A stretch of DNA of 62,073 nt from Candidatus Delongbacteria bacterium (GCA_027858795.1 JAQICF010000196.1:1-62073); one strand, 5' to 3'. Shown: positions 42,275 through 51,750, counted from the first letter of the stretch. Notes: generated by a model from the sequence alone, not told the origin. Numbers and translations: made by a program.

Positions 42275-42745
42275 TTATTTTCCCTTTTTACAATCTTTAC
42301 AAACCCCAAATATTTCAAAACGATACTCAATATTATAAAAATTATTGGACTTTGCTGCTTTAGTTGCATGTTTTTTAATTTGAGTACTCTTGAATTCTAC
42401 TACTTTTCCACATTTTTTACAGATCAAGTGATGATGAAAATAGCTTTGATCGTTACATAGTTCATAATGAAAATGGTTTTCCCCGAATTTTGATTTTCTA
42501 AGGATATACGCATCTGTAAAAAGGGTAAGATTTCTAAAAACAGAAGCTCTTGAGATCTGATAATTCTGTTTTTTTAACTCAAAGTAAATTTCTTCTGCTT
42601 CAAAGTGTGGATTAAGTCCGTTTTTATCAAGACATAAGAATTTTAGTAATTGATCACGCGAATCAGAATTTCTTAATCTCATTTTTTGCAAATATCTTTT
42701 CAAAATATCGTTAAAAAGATCATATGTTTTTACAGTTTGACCCAT
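42275..42745 (-). CDS. Fur-family transcriptional regulator
   Basis: A 156-residue Fur-family protein. The N-terminal winged helix is seen in LRNSDSRDQLLKFLC, FEAEEIYFELKKQNYQISRASVFRNL and TLFTDAYILRKSKFGENHF; the C-terminal dimerisation part has YFHHHLICKKCGKVVEF and ends FGVCKDCKKGK, so the two CxxC pairs of the structural zinc site are present. Members sense iron (Fur), zinc (Zur), or peroxide (PerR); I cannot tell which. The gene lies 19 bp downstream of purA and directly before dut, an unusual but plausible shared transcript. Confidence 0.9.
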   Translation of the reverse strand: MGQTVKTYDLFNDILKRYLQKMRLRNSDSRDQLLKFLCLDKNGLNPHFEAEEIYFELKKQNYQISRASVFRNLTLFTDAYILRKSKFGENHFHYELCNDQSYFHHHLICKKCGKVVEFKSTQIKKHATKAAKSNNFYNIEYRFEIFGVCKDCKKGK

Positions 42746-42764
42746 ATCTTGTAGCTAATTTATT

Positions 42765-44042
42765 CTAATCTCTGAATATTGACTGACTTCTTTCAGGACC
42801 AACTGAAACTATACTCACAGGAACCTTAGTAACATTTTCAATATATTCAATGTATTTCTTTGCATTCTCAGGAAGATCATTATAATTTTTTATATTAGAA
42901 ATATCTTCTGACCATCCGTCAAGATCCTCATATACTGGAACACTATTTTCAAGAACTTTTGCAACAGGAATAAAATCATGAAGTAGCTTATCATTATATT
43001 TATAGGCAGTACATACCTTGATCTTTTCCAAGCCACCAAGTACATCTAGTTTAGTTAAAGCAATTGAGGATATTCCATTAATTCTCACTGCATATTTCGC
43101 TATTAGAACATCAAAGTACCCACATCTTCTAGGTCTGCCAGTTGTTGCTCCAACCTCTCCACCAACTTCTGCTAAAAATTTACCAACTTCGTTCTCTAAC
43201 TCAGTAACAAAAGGTCCATTTCCAACTCTTGTCACGTATGCCTTCATTACTCCAAGTACTTCAGTGATCTTAGTAGGATTGATACCCGCCCCTATGCAAA
43301 CACCACCACTAATTGTATTTGATGAAGTAACATAAGGGAATGTTCCATGATCAATATCAAGAAGTGTTCCTTGTGCACCTTCAAAAAGGATATTTTTGTT
43401 ATGGCTCATAGCTTCATCTAAAAGTATAGATACATCCTTAACATATTTTGCAATTATCTCAAATTTTGATAGACAATCGTTCAATATCTCATCGTAATTA
43501 AATTTATTGCTTTCACCATATAATCTTTCGAACATAAAATTATTGTCTTCAATATTCTCCTTAAGTTTTATAGCGAAATATTCATTATCTAAAATATCGA
43601 TCACCCTAAAACCACATCTACATATTTTATCCTGATATGCAGGTCCAATTCCTTTGAAAGTTGTACCGATCTTAGTTTTTCTAGCGGATTCTTTGGCTTT
43701 GTCTATTTCTTTATGATAAGGCATTACAACATGAGCGTATGGACTAATGAAAAGTTTTCCATTAGGATTAATACCACCATCATTTAACGTCTTAAGTTCT
43801 TTAATGAAAGAATCATAGTCAAAAACAACTCCGTTTCCTATAGCTGATATAACATTATCATTAAGAACACCTGATGGTATCATATGTAGAACGAATTTTT
43901 TATCTTTGATCTTAACTGTGTGACCAGCATTTGCTCCACCTTGATACCTAACAATAAAATCAGCTTGAGATCCTAAAAGGTCAATTATTTTTCCCTTTCC
44001 TTCATCTCCCCATTGTGCACCGATCGCTATTTTTACACCCAT
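42765..44042 (-). CDS. purA: Adenylosuccinate synthetase
   Basis: A 425-residue enzyme of normal length, starting MGVKIAIGAQWGDEGKGK, with the GTP-binding loop at residues 8-18 and the catalytic aspartate in it. Other hallmarks: VRYQGGANAGHTV, KIGTTFKGIGPAYQDK, ILFEGAQGTLLDIDHGTFPY, GATTGRPRRCGYFD and LTKLDVL. It makes adenylosuccinate from IMP and aspartate using GTP, in AMP synthesis. I use the ATG at 44042 because GGAGG lies 7 bp upstream and because the family starts here; an in-frame ATG at 44066 would add eight unusual residues. A hairpin at 44059-44098 separates it from secF. Confidence 0.96.
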   Translation of the reverse strand: MGVKIAIGAQWGDEGKGKIIDLLGSQADFIVRYQGGANAGHTVKIKDKKFVLHMIPSGVLNDNVISAIGNGVVFDYDSFIKELKTLNDGGINPNGKLFISPYAHVVMPYHKEIDKAKESARKTKIGTTFKGIGPAYQDKICRCGFRVIDILDNEYFAIKLKENIEDNNFMFERLYGESNKFNYDEILNDCLSKFEIIAKYVKDVSILLDEAMSHNKNILFEGAQGTLLDIDHGTFPYVTSSNTISGGVCIGAGINPTKITEVLGVMKAYVTRVGNGPFVTELENEVGKFLAEVGGEVGATTGRPRRCGYFDVLIAKYAVRINGISSIALTKLDVLGGLEKIKVCTAYKYNDKLLHDFIPVAKVLENSVPVYEDLDGWSEDISNIKNYNDLPENAKKYIEYIENVTKVPVSIVSVGPERSQSIFRD

Positions 44043-44058
44043 TATTTCCTCCAAAACT

Positions 44059-44098
44059 AAAAACAAGTTTAAAGTTGTTAAGCTCTAAACTTGTTTTT
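44059..44098 (-). terminator. Terminator-like hairpin after secF
   Basis: Arms of 13 bp, AAAAACAAGTTTA (44059-44071) and TAAACTTGTTTTT (44086-44098), with a 14-base loop. Read on the minus strand the hairpin ends in a T run, as needed to stop secD-secF transcripts before purA. Confidence 0.7.
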
Positions 44099-44122
44099 AT
44101 TGATTTTTTTATAATTTCAAAT

Positions 44123-45064
44123 TTAAGCTTTTTTCAATTTTCTTTTCTTCTTTGTCATGTTGTTCCAAGCTATTACGACAGGAGATGCGACAAACATTGA
44201 AGAATATGTACCAACTATAACTCCGATCATTAATGTAGTTGAAAGACCTCTAATTACTTCTCCACCGAATAAGAACAGAACAAAAACTACAACTAGTGTT
44301 GTCAAAGATGTTAAAAGAGTTCTTGTTAGTGTTTCATTTATAGAGACATTAACAATTTTATCAAAATCCATTCCTTCTAATGTTTTAATATTTTCTCTTA
44401 TTCTTGAGAATACAACGATAGTATCATTCAAAGAGTATCCAACGATAGTCAGAAGTGCCGCAATGACAGATAGTGATATTTCATAGTCAAATAAGTAACC
44501 AAGAATTGATAATATACCAAGTGTAATTGCAACATCATGGAATAGAGCAATTATAGCTGCAATGCCATATCTGAATTGGAATTTGATCGTAATATATATC
44601 AATATGAATAGAAGTGACCAAAAGATTGCTTGAACGGCAGAATTTTTTAATTCTTCTCCGATCTTAGGACCAATACTAGATGCTTGTCTAATTTCATAAG
44701 CATCTCTTCCATATTTATCTTCTAAAGCCTTTGTGATCTTTGCTTCGATCTCTTTAAGATTCTGGTCGTTAGTTTCAACTTTAATGATTACTTCAGTCTC
44801 ATACTCAGCATTGGCTGTATTATCACTAAATTCCTGTAACTGAAAACCTTTAATATCATTTTCGTGAATTGTATTTCTTAGATCAGCAATATCAATCGAC
44901 TTACTAAATCCGGCATGCATTAAATACCCACCGTTAAATTCGATGTTATAATTCAAACCTTTCTGTATTACTACAGACAACACACCGATTAAAATCAAAG
45001 AAATCGATAAGATAGCTGCTACTTTACGCTTACCTATAAAATCAATTTTTCTATTATTTGACAT
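44123..45064 (-). CDS. secF: Protein translocase subunit SecF
   Basis: A 313-residue membrane protein with the SecF layout: helix 1 (VAAILSISLILIGVLSVVIQ), a periplasmic domain starting YNIEFNGGYLMHAGFS, and five further helices with DVAITLGILSILGYLF, LTIVGYSLNDTIVVFSRIREN and ETLTRTLLTSLTTLVVVFVL, the last three of which are SecF/RND signature segments. With SecD it uses the proton gradient to help pull proteins out of the SecYEG channel. The lysine-rich end KKKRKLKKA is cytoplasmic. It follows secD by 35 bp and is probably co-transcribed from the promoter at 47229-47257. Confidence 0.96.
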   Translation of the reverse strand: MSNNRKIDFIGKRKVAAILSISLILIGVLSVVIQKGLNYNIEFNGGYLMHAGFSKSIDIADLRNTIHENDIKGFQLQEFSDNTANAEYETEVIIKVETNDQNLKEIEAKITKALEDKYGRDAYEIRQASSIGPKIGEELKNSAVQAIFWSLLFILIYITIKFQFRYGIAAIIALFHDVAITLGILSILGYLFDYEISLSVIAALLTIVGYSLNDTIVVFSRIRENIKTLEGMDFDKIVNVSINETLTRTLLTSLTTLVVVFVLFLFGGEVIRGLSTTLMIGVIVGTYSSMFVASPVVIAWNNMTKKKRKLKKA

Positions 45065-45099
45065 ATTTAAACTCCTAAATTTTATCTATCGTAACAAGG

Positions 45100-47130
45100 T
45101 TACACACTGATTTTCGTTGAATTTTTATTTATGTACAGGTCAGTTAACAACCTTGTTAGTACAACTGCAGTGAACATACTCCACATGATACCGATCATTA
45201 AGGTTAGTGCAAATCCTTTAATTGGACCTGTACCGAATTGATACAAAGTTATACCAGCTATAAAAGTTGTGATGTTAGCATCAAAAATTACTTTGAAAGC
45301 TTGTTCATATCCTGCATTCACCGCAGAAAGAACAGTTCTTTTTTCAAGTAACTCTTCTTTAATTCGTTCAAATATAAGAACGTTAGCGTCAACAGACATA
45401 CCTATAGTTAAGATGATACCAGCAATACCAGGCAAGGTCAATGTTGCTCTGAAATAACTTAATGTAGCAATAGTAAAGACCAGATTAAGGACTAATGCAA
45501 TAGCTGCGAAGATACCACTAAGTTTGTACCAAATAATCATAAATACGATCACTAATAACACACCAACAATAGAAGCTGTTACACCACTGTTTATTGAGTC
45601 AGTTCCCAAAGATGGCCCAATTATTCTTTTTTCCATGATCTCCAATGGGGCTTCTAACGCACCGGCTTTAAGTACAATAGCCATATCTCTTGCTTCAGTT
45701 GCAGAGGAGCCACCCAGTGTTATAACACCTCTTCCGTTAGGAATTCTAGAATTGATATTTGGTGCCATAAACAATTTACCATCAAGTATGATCGCAAGTC
45801 TCCTACCAATGTTGTTTCCTGTTATATCAGCAAATTTTCTACCACCTTGTTTATCAAGTTCGAAAGGAACTTCCCATCCACCCATTGCGGAGCTGCCTGA
45901 TGACACAGTAGCATTTGCTTCAACAATTGATGTACCATCTAATTCAGCCTTTTTCAGAACAAGAAATAGCTCATAATATTTTTCTTCATTCAGAATAACA
46001 GGCTTATTTTTCCATACAAATTCATATTTACCAAGAATAGCTCTTACTTTGTCTTTTTTTACAATATCGTCAATCTTTATTTTGTTTTCTGACTTTACAA
46101 GAATTTCACCACCACGTCCACCAATTAAAAGTGCTTTAAAAGGATGTTTCTTGATCATCTCAGCATCAGTTAATGCAGCATCAGTTGAATCAGTAGTAGT
46201 TCCTGAAAGTAATTTCGTAGCATCTTCGGCAGCAGTAATGCTTGTATCAGTTTTAACAACTTCTTTTTTTACTGCATCAATTACTTCTTCAGTTTTAGTT
46301 TCTTTTTCATTTTGAATAGGAATATCGCTTTGAATAACTTGATCAATTTCATCGAATTTCTTTTGAATCGCTTCATTTTCAGCAACTAATTTAAACTCAA
46401 GGAATGCTGCTCTATTTACAAGATTTGTAGCTCTTTCTTCATCTTTAACACCCGGAAGTTCAACTATAATTCTATGCTTACCTCTTTTTTGAATAGAAGG
46501 TTCTGCAATGCCGAATTGATCGATCCTGTTCCTTAAGACTTCTAAAGTTGTGATAATTCCTTTTTTTGCGGCACTATCTAATGAAGCTATGATCTTATCA
46601 TCAGTATCACCAACTTTTCCAAAATAAGAATTCATTGAAATATTCCTGTTAGAAAAAGCACTTTTTACTTGCTTGAAATAAATAGTCTTATCATTTCCAG
46701 TCTTCGCTTTTACGGCAGCTAGAACATCCTCAAGTTGCTTATCTTTAACTTTAGCTTTGTTTTTAAGTAATTGATCATAATCAATTTCCAGAACCAAGTG
46801 CATTCCACCTTGCAGATCAAGACCAAGTGCTAAGCTTTTTTGGTTCAACTTCTCAAATTCTGCAATTTTATCCAGCTCTCCTTCAGCTAATGAAAGATAT
46901 TCAGGATCATTACCGAATTCGTCGAATAGACTGTTTTCTAAAACAGTGAGTTTTTCTCCCTGTTTTTTCTTTGTTACAATCTTATCAACTTCAACTTTAG
47001 TTTTTATTTTTTCAATCATCTCTTTTTCTGATGAAAAATAAATTTTATAAGTTGGTATTAAAGAGTAGATCGCCCATGAAAATAATAATGCAAAGATCAC
47101 CCATCTTACAATGTTGTTATGTTCGTTCAT
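45100..47130 (-). CDS. secD: Protein translocase subunit SecD
   Basis: A 676-residue membrane protein. After one N-terminal helix come the first periplasmic region, starting with LALGLDLQGGMHLVLEID, then VLRNRIDQFGIAEPSIQKRG and RIIVELPGVKD; the membrane half has GTDSINSGVTASIVGVLLV, LTLPGIAGIILTIGMSVDANVLIFERIKEE and ITLYQFGTGPIKGFALTLMIGI. These are standard SecD signatures. The stretch from about residue 285 to 345, rich in Thr, Asp and Lys (KETKTEEVIDAVKKEV, DTSITAAEDATKLL), is a non-conserved insertion in the periplasmic domain and may be disordered. Partner of SecF. Confidence 0.95.
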   Translation of the reverse strand: MNEHNNIVRWVIFALLFSWAIYSLIPTYKIYFSSEKEMIEKIKTKVEVDKIVTKKKQGEKLTVLENSLFDEFGNDPEYLSLAEGELDKIAEFEKLNQKSLALGLDLQGGMHLVLEIDYDQLLKNKAKVKDKQLEDVLAAVKAKTGNDKTIYFKQVKSAFSNRNISMNSYFGKVGDTDDKIIASLDSAAKKGIITTLEVLRNRIDQFGIAEPSIQKRGKHRIIVELPGVKDEERATNLVNRAAFLEFKLVAENEAIQKKFDEIDQVIQSDIPIQNEKETKTEEVIDAVKKEVVKTDTSITAAEDATKLLSGTTTDSTDAALTDAEMIKKHPFKALLIGGRGGEILVKSENKIKIDDIVKKDKVRAILGKYEFVWKNKPVILNEEKYYELFLVLKKAELDGTSIVEANATVSSGSSAMGGWEVPFELDKQGGRKFADITGNNIGRRLAIILDGKLFMAPNINSRIPNGRGVITLGGSSATEARDMAIVLKAGALEAPLEIMEKRIIGPSLGTDSINSGVTASIVGVLLVIVFMIIWYKLSGIFAAIALVLNLVFTIATLSYFRATLTLPGIAGIILTIGMSVDANVLIFERIKEELLEKRTVLSAVNAGYEQAFKVIFDANITTFIAGITLYQFGTGPIKGFALTLMIGIMWSMFTAVVLTRLLTDLYINKNSTKISV

Positions 47131-47228
47131 AAATCTTTATTCCTCCAAGTAAGCAAATAATTATAGATATCTCAGGATACAGCCTAAATCGATAGAGCCT
47201 AAACCTAGGCGTTTTCCAAGAAGGTCTA

Positions 47229-47257
47229 AATATAATGTAAATTAAATATGTTGTCAA
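47229..47257 (-). promoter_or_regulatory. Strong sigma-70-like promoter of secD-secF
   Basis: On the minus strand TTGACA (47257-47252), 17 bp, TATATT (47234-47229), about 100 bp before the secD start at 47130. The consensus -35 and exact spacing make this one of the clearest promoters in the window. Confidence 0.75.
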
Positions 47258-47352
47258 TACAATTATTAAATATAAAAGATACTTTAACTAGGCTTGATAT
47301 CCTCAAAATCATTTTGAGTAAAATCAATGTTATAAAATCTTCATATAACTTC

Positions 47353-47381
47353 TTGACTTTACCATTTTAATACATTATATT
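47353..47381 (+). promoter_or_regulatory. Promoter of rplU-rpmA
   Basis: TTGACT, 17 bp, TATATT; the predicted transcription start near 47388 leaves a leader of about 33 bases before the rplU ATG at 47421. Confidence 0.75.
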
Positions 47382-47420
47382 TGCACACTCGAAAAAATTA
47401 ATCAAAAAACGGGGCTTGGA

Positions 47421-47735
47421 ATGTACGCAGTGGTTGAGATCTCAGGAAAACAACAATTAGTTAAAGAGAATGAGATTATAAAAATTGATAGATTACCTTA
47501 TAATGATGGTGATAAATTTGAAATTACTAATGTTTTAGCTATTGGTGAAGATGAAGGTGCTACTTTTGGAACACCATACGTGGAAGGTGCATTAGTTAAG
47601 TTTTCTGTATTAGAAAATAAAAAAAATAAAAAAGTAATTGTCTTTAAAAAGAAAAGAAGAAAGGGCTACGAAGTAAAACGTGGTCACAGACAATATTTAT
47701 CTGTGGTAAAGGTAGAGAAAATAATTACAGCTTAA
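47421..47735 (+). CDS. rplU: 50S ribosomal protein L21
   Basis: A 104-residue protein of the standard L21 length: [20 protein letters not shown], then [20 protein letters not shown], and the basic C-terminal half [20 protein letters not shown], which binds 23S rRNA. The ATG follows GGGGCTTGGA. It is the first gene of the usual rplU-rpmA pair, with rpmA 28 bp downstream, read from the promoter at 47353 and stopped by the hairpin at 48045. Confidence 0.97.
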   Translation: MYAVVEISGKQQLVKENEIIKIDRLPYNDGDKFEITNVLAIGEDEGATFGTPYVEGALVKFSVLENKKNKKVIVFKKKRRKGYEVKRGHRQYLSVVKVEKIITA

Positions 47736-47763
47736 TTTAATAATTTATATAAAAGAGGGTATC

Positions 47764-48024
47764 ATGGCTCACAAGAAAGGTGTCGGTAGTTCTAAGAACG
47801 GAAGAGACAGCAATCCTAAGATGTTAGGAGTCAAATTGTATGGTGGTCAACTTGCAAAAGCTGGTGCTATCATAGTTCGTCAGAGAGGAACTCAATTTCA
47901 TCCAGGGAAAAATGTAGGAATAGGTAATGACCATACGCTTTTTGCTAAATCTGAAGGTTTAGTTCTTTTCGCAAGGAAAGCAAAAGGGAAAAAGTTTGTT
48001 TCTATAATGGAAAAAGAGCAATAA
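47764..48024 (+). CDS. rpmA: 50S ribosomal protein L27
   Basis: An 86-residue L27, beginning [20 protein letters not shown], followed by [20 protein letters not shown] and [20 protein letters not shown], all typical. There is no N-terminal extension before AHKKG, so no Prp-type cleavage is needed as in Firmicutes. L27 reaches the peptidyl-transferase centre with its N-terminus. AAAGAGGGTATC precedes the ATG. Confidence 0.97.
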   Translation: MAHKKGVGSSKNGRDSNPKMLGVKLYGGQLAKAGAIIVRQRGTQFHPGKNVGIGNDHTLFAKSEGLVLFARKAKGKKFVSIMEKEQ

Positions 48025-48044
48025 TAGAGTGTGTAAAAAAAAAA

Positions 48045-48072
48045 GGTCTTAGCTTTCTAAGACCTTTTTTTT
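48045..48072 (+). terminator. Intrinsic terminator after rpmA
   Basis: Arms GGTCTTAG (48045-48052) and CTAAGACC (48057-48064), loop CTTT, followed by nine T residues and preceded by an A run. Confidence 0.9.
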
Positions 48073-48100
48073 TAGAAAAACTTTAGTCTTAGGAGCAGAG

Positions 48101-48577
48101 ATGCCATACGATCATTGGATAAATATTGTATTATTCGAACCTGAAATTCCAGCAAATACAGGTAATATTGGAAGGTTATGCGTTGGCTTAAAAGCTAAAC
48201 TTCATCTAATTGAACCACTTGGATTTAGTTTAGAAGAAAAGGAAGTTAGAAGGGCTGGTTTAGACTATTGGAAAAATTTAGAATTACAAGTTTATAGATC
48301 GTTAGATGATTTTTTCGAAAAGAATCCAAACATCAATTTATATTTTGCTTCAACAAAAGCTTCAATGAATTATACTGAAGCACAATACAAACAGAATGAC
48401 TATATAGTATTCGGCAAAGAAAGTGCAGGGTTACCGGCGAAATTTCACAATGAATTTAAAGATAAAGGTATAGCAATAGCGATGTCAGACTTGATCAGGT
48501 CAATTAATTTAAGTAACTCTTGTGCGGTTGTACTTTATGAAGCTTATAGACAATTGTCAGATGAAGTTAGCTTGTAA
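48101..48577 (+). CDS. trmL: tRNA (cytidine/uridine-34 2'-O)-methyltransferase TrmL
   Basis: A 158-residue SPOUT methyltransferase of standard TrmL length. Motifs: INIVLFEPEIPANTGNIGRL near the start, LIEPLGFSLEEKEVRRAGLDY, DYIVFGKESAGLPAKF and MSDLIRSINLSNSCAVVLYEA, the last two forming the SAM-binding knot. It methylates the ribose of the wobble base in tRNA-Leu isoacceptors. The ATG follows TTAGGAGCAGAG, a good ribosome site. It starts after the rpmA terminator, so it must have its own promoter or depend on read-through. Confidence 0.93.
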   Translation: MPYDHWINIVLFEPEIPANTGNIGRLCVGLKAKLHLIEPLGFSLEEKEVRRAGLDYWKNLELQVYRSLDDFFEKNPNINLYFASTKASMNYTEAQYKQNDYIVFGKESAGLPAKFHNEFKDKGIAIAMSDLIRSINLSNSCAVVLYEAYRQLSDEVSL

Positions 48578-48654
48578 GGCTAAGAATCATTGTTGAGTAT
48601 CAAGATAAATCTACAGATTTTAAATGTGTAACTATAAAATAAAAAAAAAAATGC

Positions 48655-48683
48655 TTGTCCAAGTTTAGTTTAGTATATATATT
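48655..48683 (+). promoter_or_regulatory. Promoter of the OmpA-family gene with an upstream A tract
   Basis: TTGTCC, 17 bp, TATATT, with a run of twelve A residues (48640-48651) directly upstream that could act as an UP element. A start near 48690 gives a leader of about 115 bases. The gene's ribosome site is AGGAGGAAACAGGA. Confidence 0.65.
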
Positions 48684-48804
48684 TACTCACTGATACCTTA
48701 TAGTCATAGCTATATTTACACTGAAAGACCTGTGTAAATAGGTTGTGGTGTAGAAATCGTATTAAAAAATAATATTAAAAATAGAATGTTAGGAGGAAAC
48801 AGGA

Positions 48805-50256
48805 ATGAAAATTCTAAAAACAGCATTGATAGCTCTATTGTTTTTAACAGGAATGCTAAGTGCTCAAATTAAAGCACATTCGATAGACTTATCTCCGTTC
48901 GTAGGTATTTATGTTTTTGAACAAAACATGGATATTGATCTTGAGAACAAAGGATATCTTGGTATGCGTTTAGGTTACAACATCACAAGCGATTGGACCG
49001 TGGAAACTACACTTGGCTTTACAAGAACTCAAGTATTAAAAGATTGGATGACTCCAAATGGTTGGGTGTTAAGAGAGGATTGGGATGTTGACTTTACGGT
49101 ATTTCATATAGACGGATTGTACCATATCACTCCACAAGAAGTCGTTACTCCTTATGTTGCTCTAGGTTTTGGAGCTTCAAATATTGATCCTTATAACTTT
49201 GATAGTAATATTACTCCTATGATAAACTATGGTGGTGGATTTAAATATTCTATAGTTGAAGTATTGGCTTTCAGAGCTGATGTTAGACACCTACTAGCGA
49301 TTGATACTTTTGAAGATTTTGATACAATGGGAAAAGATTTTCATAATCAGTTATCACTTGATGTGGGTCTTACTTATGCAATTGGCGGAGCAAGTTCTGA
49401 TATAGATAAAGATGGCATTCCTAACAAAAAGGATAAATGCCCTACAGTTCCTGAAGATAAAGATGGATTTGAAGACATAGACGGATGTCCTGATCTCGAT
49501 AATGACAAGGATGGAATTCCAGATCTTAACGATAAATGCCCGAATGTTCCTGAAGATAAGGATGGATTCCAAGATGAAGACGGATGTCCTGATCTCGATA
49601 ATGATAAGGATGGTATATTAGACGTTGATGATAAGTGTCCAAACGAGCCTGAAGATATGGATGGATTCCAAGATGAAGACGGATGTCCTGATCTTGATAG
49701 AGATGGCGATGGTATCCAGGACGTTGATGATAAGTGTCCAGATGATCCTGAAGATTTTGATGGATTCGAAGACGAAGATGGTTGTCCTGAGTTAGATAAT
49801 GATAAAGATGGTATTCTTGATCCAGTTGATAAGTGCCCTAACGATGCTGAAACATTTAACGGGTTCGAAGATGAAGATGGTTGCCCAGATGCTGTTATCT
49901 TAAAGAAAGATGATACTATCAATTTAGATAATATTTACTTTAAGACAGGTAAGGCTGAATTAACACCAGCATCATTCCCAACTTTAGATTCAGTTAAGCG
50001 TATCTTTATTGATAACCCTGGGATACAGATTCAAATTGAGGGTCATACCGATAGTCAGGGAAGTGCAGCTTACAATAAATCACTTTCAGGAAAGAGAGCA
50101 AATTCTGTAATGAATTATCTTACAACTAAACTTAACATACCTCAAAATCAGTTAACTGCAGTTGGTTTCGGAGAAGAAAATCCAATCGCTGATAACAAGA
50201 AAAAAGAAGGTAGAGCTAAGAATAGAAGAATTGAATTCAGAGTGACGTCTAAGTAA
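48805..50256 (+). CDS. OmpA-family outer-membrane protein with thrombospondin type 3 repeats
   Basis: A 483-residue protein: signal peptide MKILKTALIALLFLTGMLSA, an eight-strand-type N-terminal barrel (about 22-195), five calcium-binding thrombospondin type 3 repeats (about 200-365, units such as DNDKDGIPDLNDKCPNVPED and KDGFQDEDGCPDL) and a C-terminal OmpA domain (about 370-483, IQIEGHTDSQGSAAYNKSLS and GRAKNRRIEFRV) that binds peptidoglycan. The nearly identical repeat units also repeat at DNA level. It is a main structural link between outer membrane and cell wall in this group, and the strong promoter and long leader suggest high expression. A terminator follows. Confidence 0.94.
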   Translation: MKILKTALIALLFLTGMLSAQIKAHSIDLSPFVGIYVFEQNMDIDLENKGYLGMRLGYNITSDWTVETTLGFTRTQVLKDWMTPNGWVLREDWDVDFTVFHIDGLYHITPQEVVTPYVALGFGASNIDPYNFDSNITPMINYGGGFKYSIVEVLAFRADVRHLLAIDTFEDFDTMGKDFHNQLSLDVGLTYAIGGASSDIDKDGIPNKKDKCPTVPEDKDGFEDIDGCPDLDNDKDGIPDLNDKCPNVPEDKDGFQDEDGCPDLDNDKDGILDVDDKCPNEPEDMDGFQDEDGCPDLDRDGDGIQDVDDKCPDDPEDFDGFEDEDGCPELDNDKDGILDPVDKCPNDAETFNGFEDEDGCPDAVILKKDDTINLDNIYFKTGKAELTPASFPTLDSVKRIFIDNPGIQIQIEGHTDSQGSAAYNKSLSGKRANSVMNYLTTKLNIPQNQLTAVGFGEENPIADNKKKEGRAKNRRIEFRVTSK

Positions 50257-50280
50257 TCTGAATCAGTTAGTTATAAAAAA

Positions 50281-50313
50281 AAGGACTGCAAATTTTTGCA
50301 GTCCTTTTTTTTA
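50281..50313 (+). terminator. Intrinsic terminator after the OmpA-family gene
   Basis: Arms AAGGACTGCAA (50281-50291) and TTGCAGTCCTT (50296-50306), loop ATTT, followed by a T run. Confidence 0.92.
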
Positions 50314-50376
50314 TATCATTTTATTTGATTTTTTGTGTTAGCTTCCTTACTTTTCGAAAAAATATAGAGGAATATA

Positions 50377-51750
50377 ATGGATTATGATGTATTAGTTTTA
50401 GGTGGTGGCCCAGGTGGTTATACGGCAGCAATTAGAGCAAATCAATACGGATTGAAAACTGCAATAATTGAGAAAGATAAACTTGGGGGCACTTGCTTAA
50501 ACAGAGGTTGTATACCAACTAAGTCAATTCTCGCTTCAACTGATATACTGGCAAAAATAAAAAAAAGCGAAGATTTTGGTATTACAGTTGAAAATATAAA
50601 AGTGAATATTGAAAAAATTATTGATAGAAAACAGGAAATTGTTGATAGTTTAGTTGGTGGTCTTGACAAAATATTCAAATTGAGAAAAATAGAGGTTTTT
50701 AATAATTTTGGAAAAATTACCAGTAATAATGAGATAACTTTAGATAGCGGTGAAAAATTAACAGCAAAAAATATTATCCTTGCTACAGGATCGGAACCCT
50801 TGATACTTCCATTTTTTAATATTGATCATAAAAATGTTATTACTAGCGATGATGCATTAGAAATGAGAGAGATACCTGAAAAATTACTAGTAATTGGAGG
50901 AGGAGTTGTTGGTTGTGAATTTGCAGGTATATATAAAGAACTTGGGTCTGAAGTAACTATTGTAGAAATGCTTAAGAACCTTGTTCCTACCGAAGATGCT
51001 CAAGTCTCCAGAACACTGCAAACATCTTTCAAGAAGAAAGGTGTTACTATTAAATTAAAAACAAAAGTTGAGAAGGTAGAAATAATTGAAGATGATAAGG
51101 TAAAGATATTTTTCAGTGATGGTTCTGAAGAAATATTTACCAAAGTTTTAGCAGCTGGAGGAAGATCAATAAATACCAAAGGAAACGGAATAGACGAATT
51201 GGATCTTAAGCTAACAGATAGTAATTTCATTGATATTAATGAAAAAATGCAAACATCTATTGATAATGTTTATGCAATAGGAGACATCACGGGGAAATGG
51301 ATGCTTGCACATGTTGCTGCAACTCAGGGTTTAGTTGCGGTAGCAAATATAGTTGGAAAAGTAAAAGTAATTGATTATGACTCAATCCCTTCGGCAATAT
51401 TTACTAATCCTGAAATAGCATCCATTGGAGCAAGAGAGCAACAACTAAAAGAAGATGGTATTGTATATAAAACAGGCAGATTTTCTTTCGCAGCTAATGG
51501 AAAAGCAAAAGGTTTAGGTGAGACAGATGGATTTGTAAAAGTATTGACAGATGAATCTGGTGAAAAGCTTTTGGGTGCTCATATTGTTGGTCCACACGCT
51601 TCAGATCTGCTACAGGAATTAGTTTTGATTAAGAGCAATAAATTATCTCTTCACAAATTAATTGATACCGTGCATCCTCATCCAACTTTGTGTGAGTCTG
51701 TATTAGAGGCCGCCGAGAGCGTATTTAGAATGGGTATTCATTCTGTATAA
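50377..51750 (+). CDS. lpdA: Dihydrolipoyl dehydrogenase
   Basis: A 457-residue flavoprotein disulfide reductase. FAD-binding VLGGGPGGYTAAIRANQYG, the redox-active disulfide C40/C45 in GGTCLNRGCIPTKS, the NAD-binding loop VIGGGVVGCEFAGIYKELG, the second FAD motif VYAIGDITGKWMLAHVA, and the C-terminal HPHPTLCE with the catalytic His-Glu pair are all present. It re-oxidises the lipoamide of 2-oxoacid dehydrogenases or the glycine cleavage system. No E1/E2 genes are beside it, so its complex cannot be told. It stands alone between two terminators. Confidence 0.95.
   Translation: MDYDVLVLGGGPGGYTAAIRANQYGLKTAIIEKDKLGGTCLNRGCIPTKSILASTDILAKIKKSEDFGITVENIKVNIEKIIDRKQEIVDSLVGGLDKIFKLRKIEVFNNFGKITSNNEITLDSGEKLTAKNIILATGSEPLILPFFNIDHKNVITSDDALEMREIPEKLLVIGGGVVGCEFAGIYKELGSEVTIVEMLKNLVPTEDAQVSRTLQTSFKKKGVTIKLKTKVEKVEIIEDDKVKIFFSDGSEEIFTKVLAAGGRSINTKGNGIDELDLKLTDSNFIDINEKMQTSIDNVYAIGDITGKWMLAHVAATQGLVAVANIVGKVKVIDYDSIPSAIFTNPEIASIGAREQQLKEDGIVYKTGRFSFAANGKAKGLGETDGFVKVLTDESGEKLLGAHIVGPHASDLLQELVLIKSNKLSLHKLIDTVHPHPTLCESVLEAAESVFRMGIHSV

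Noticed and set aside
45524..45976. Open frame of 150 codons on the plus strand inside secD
   Set aside because: The minus strand encodes a full-length SecD; this frame has no ribosome site or family features.
49374..49922. Open frame of 182 codons on the minus strand opposite the OmpA-family gene
   Set aside because: It mirrors the thrombospondin type 3 repeats; its Ser/Gly/Pro-rich repeat product is an artefact of the repeated DNA, and the plus strand has a convincing protein.
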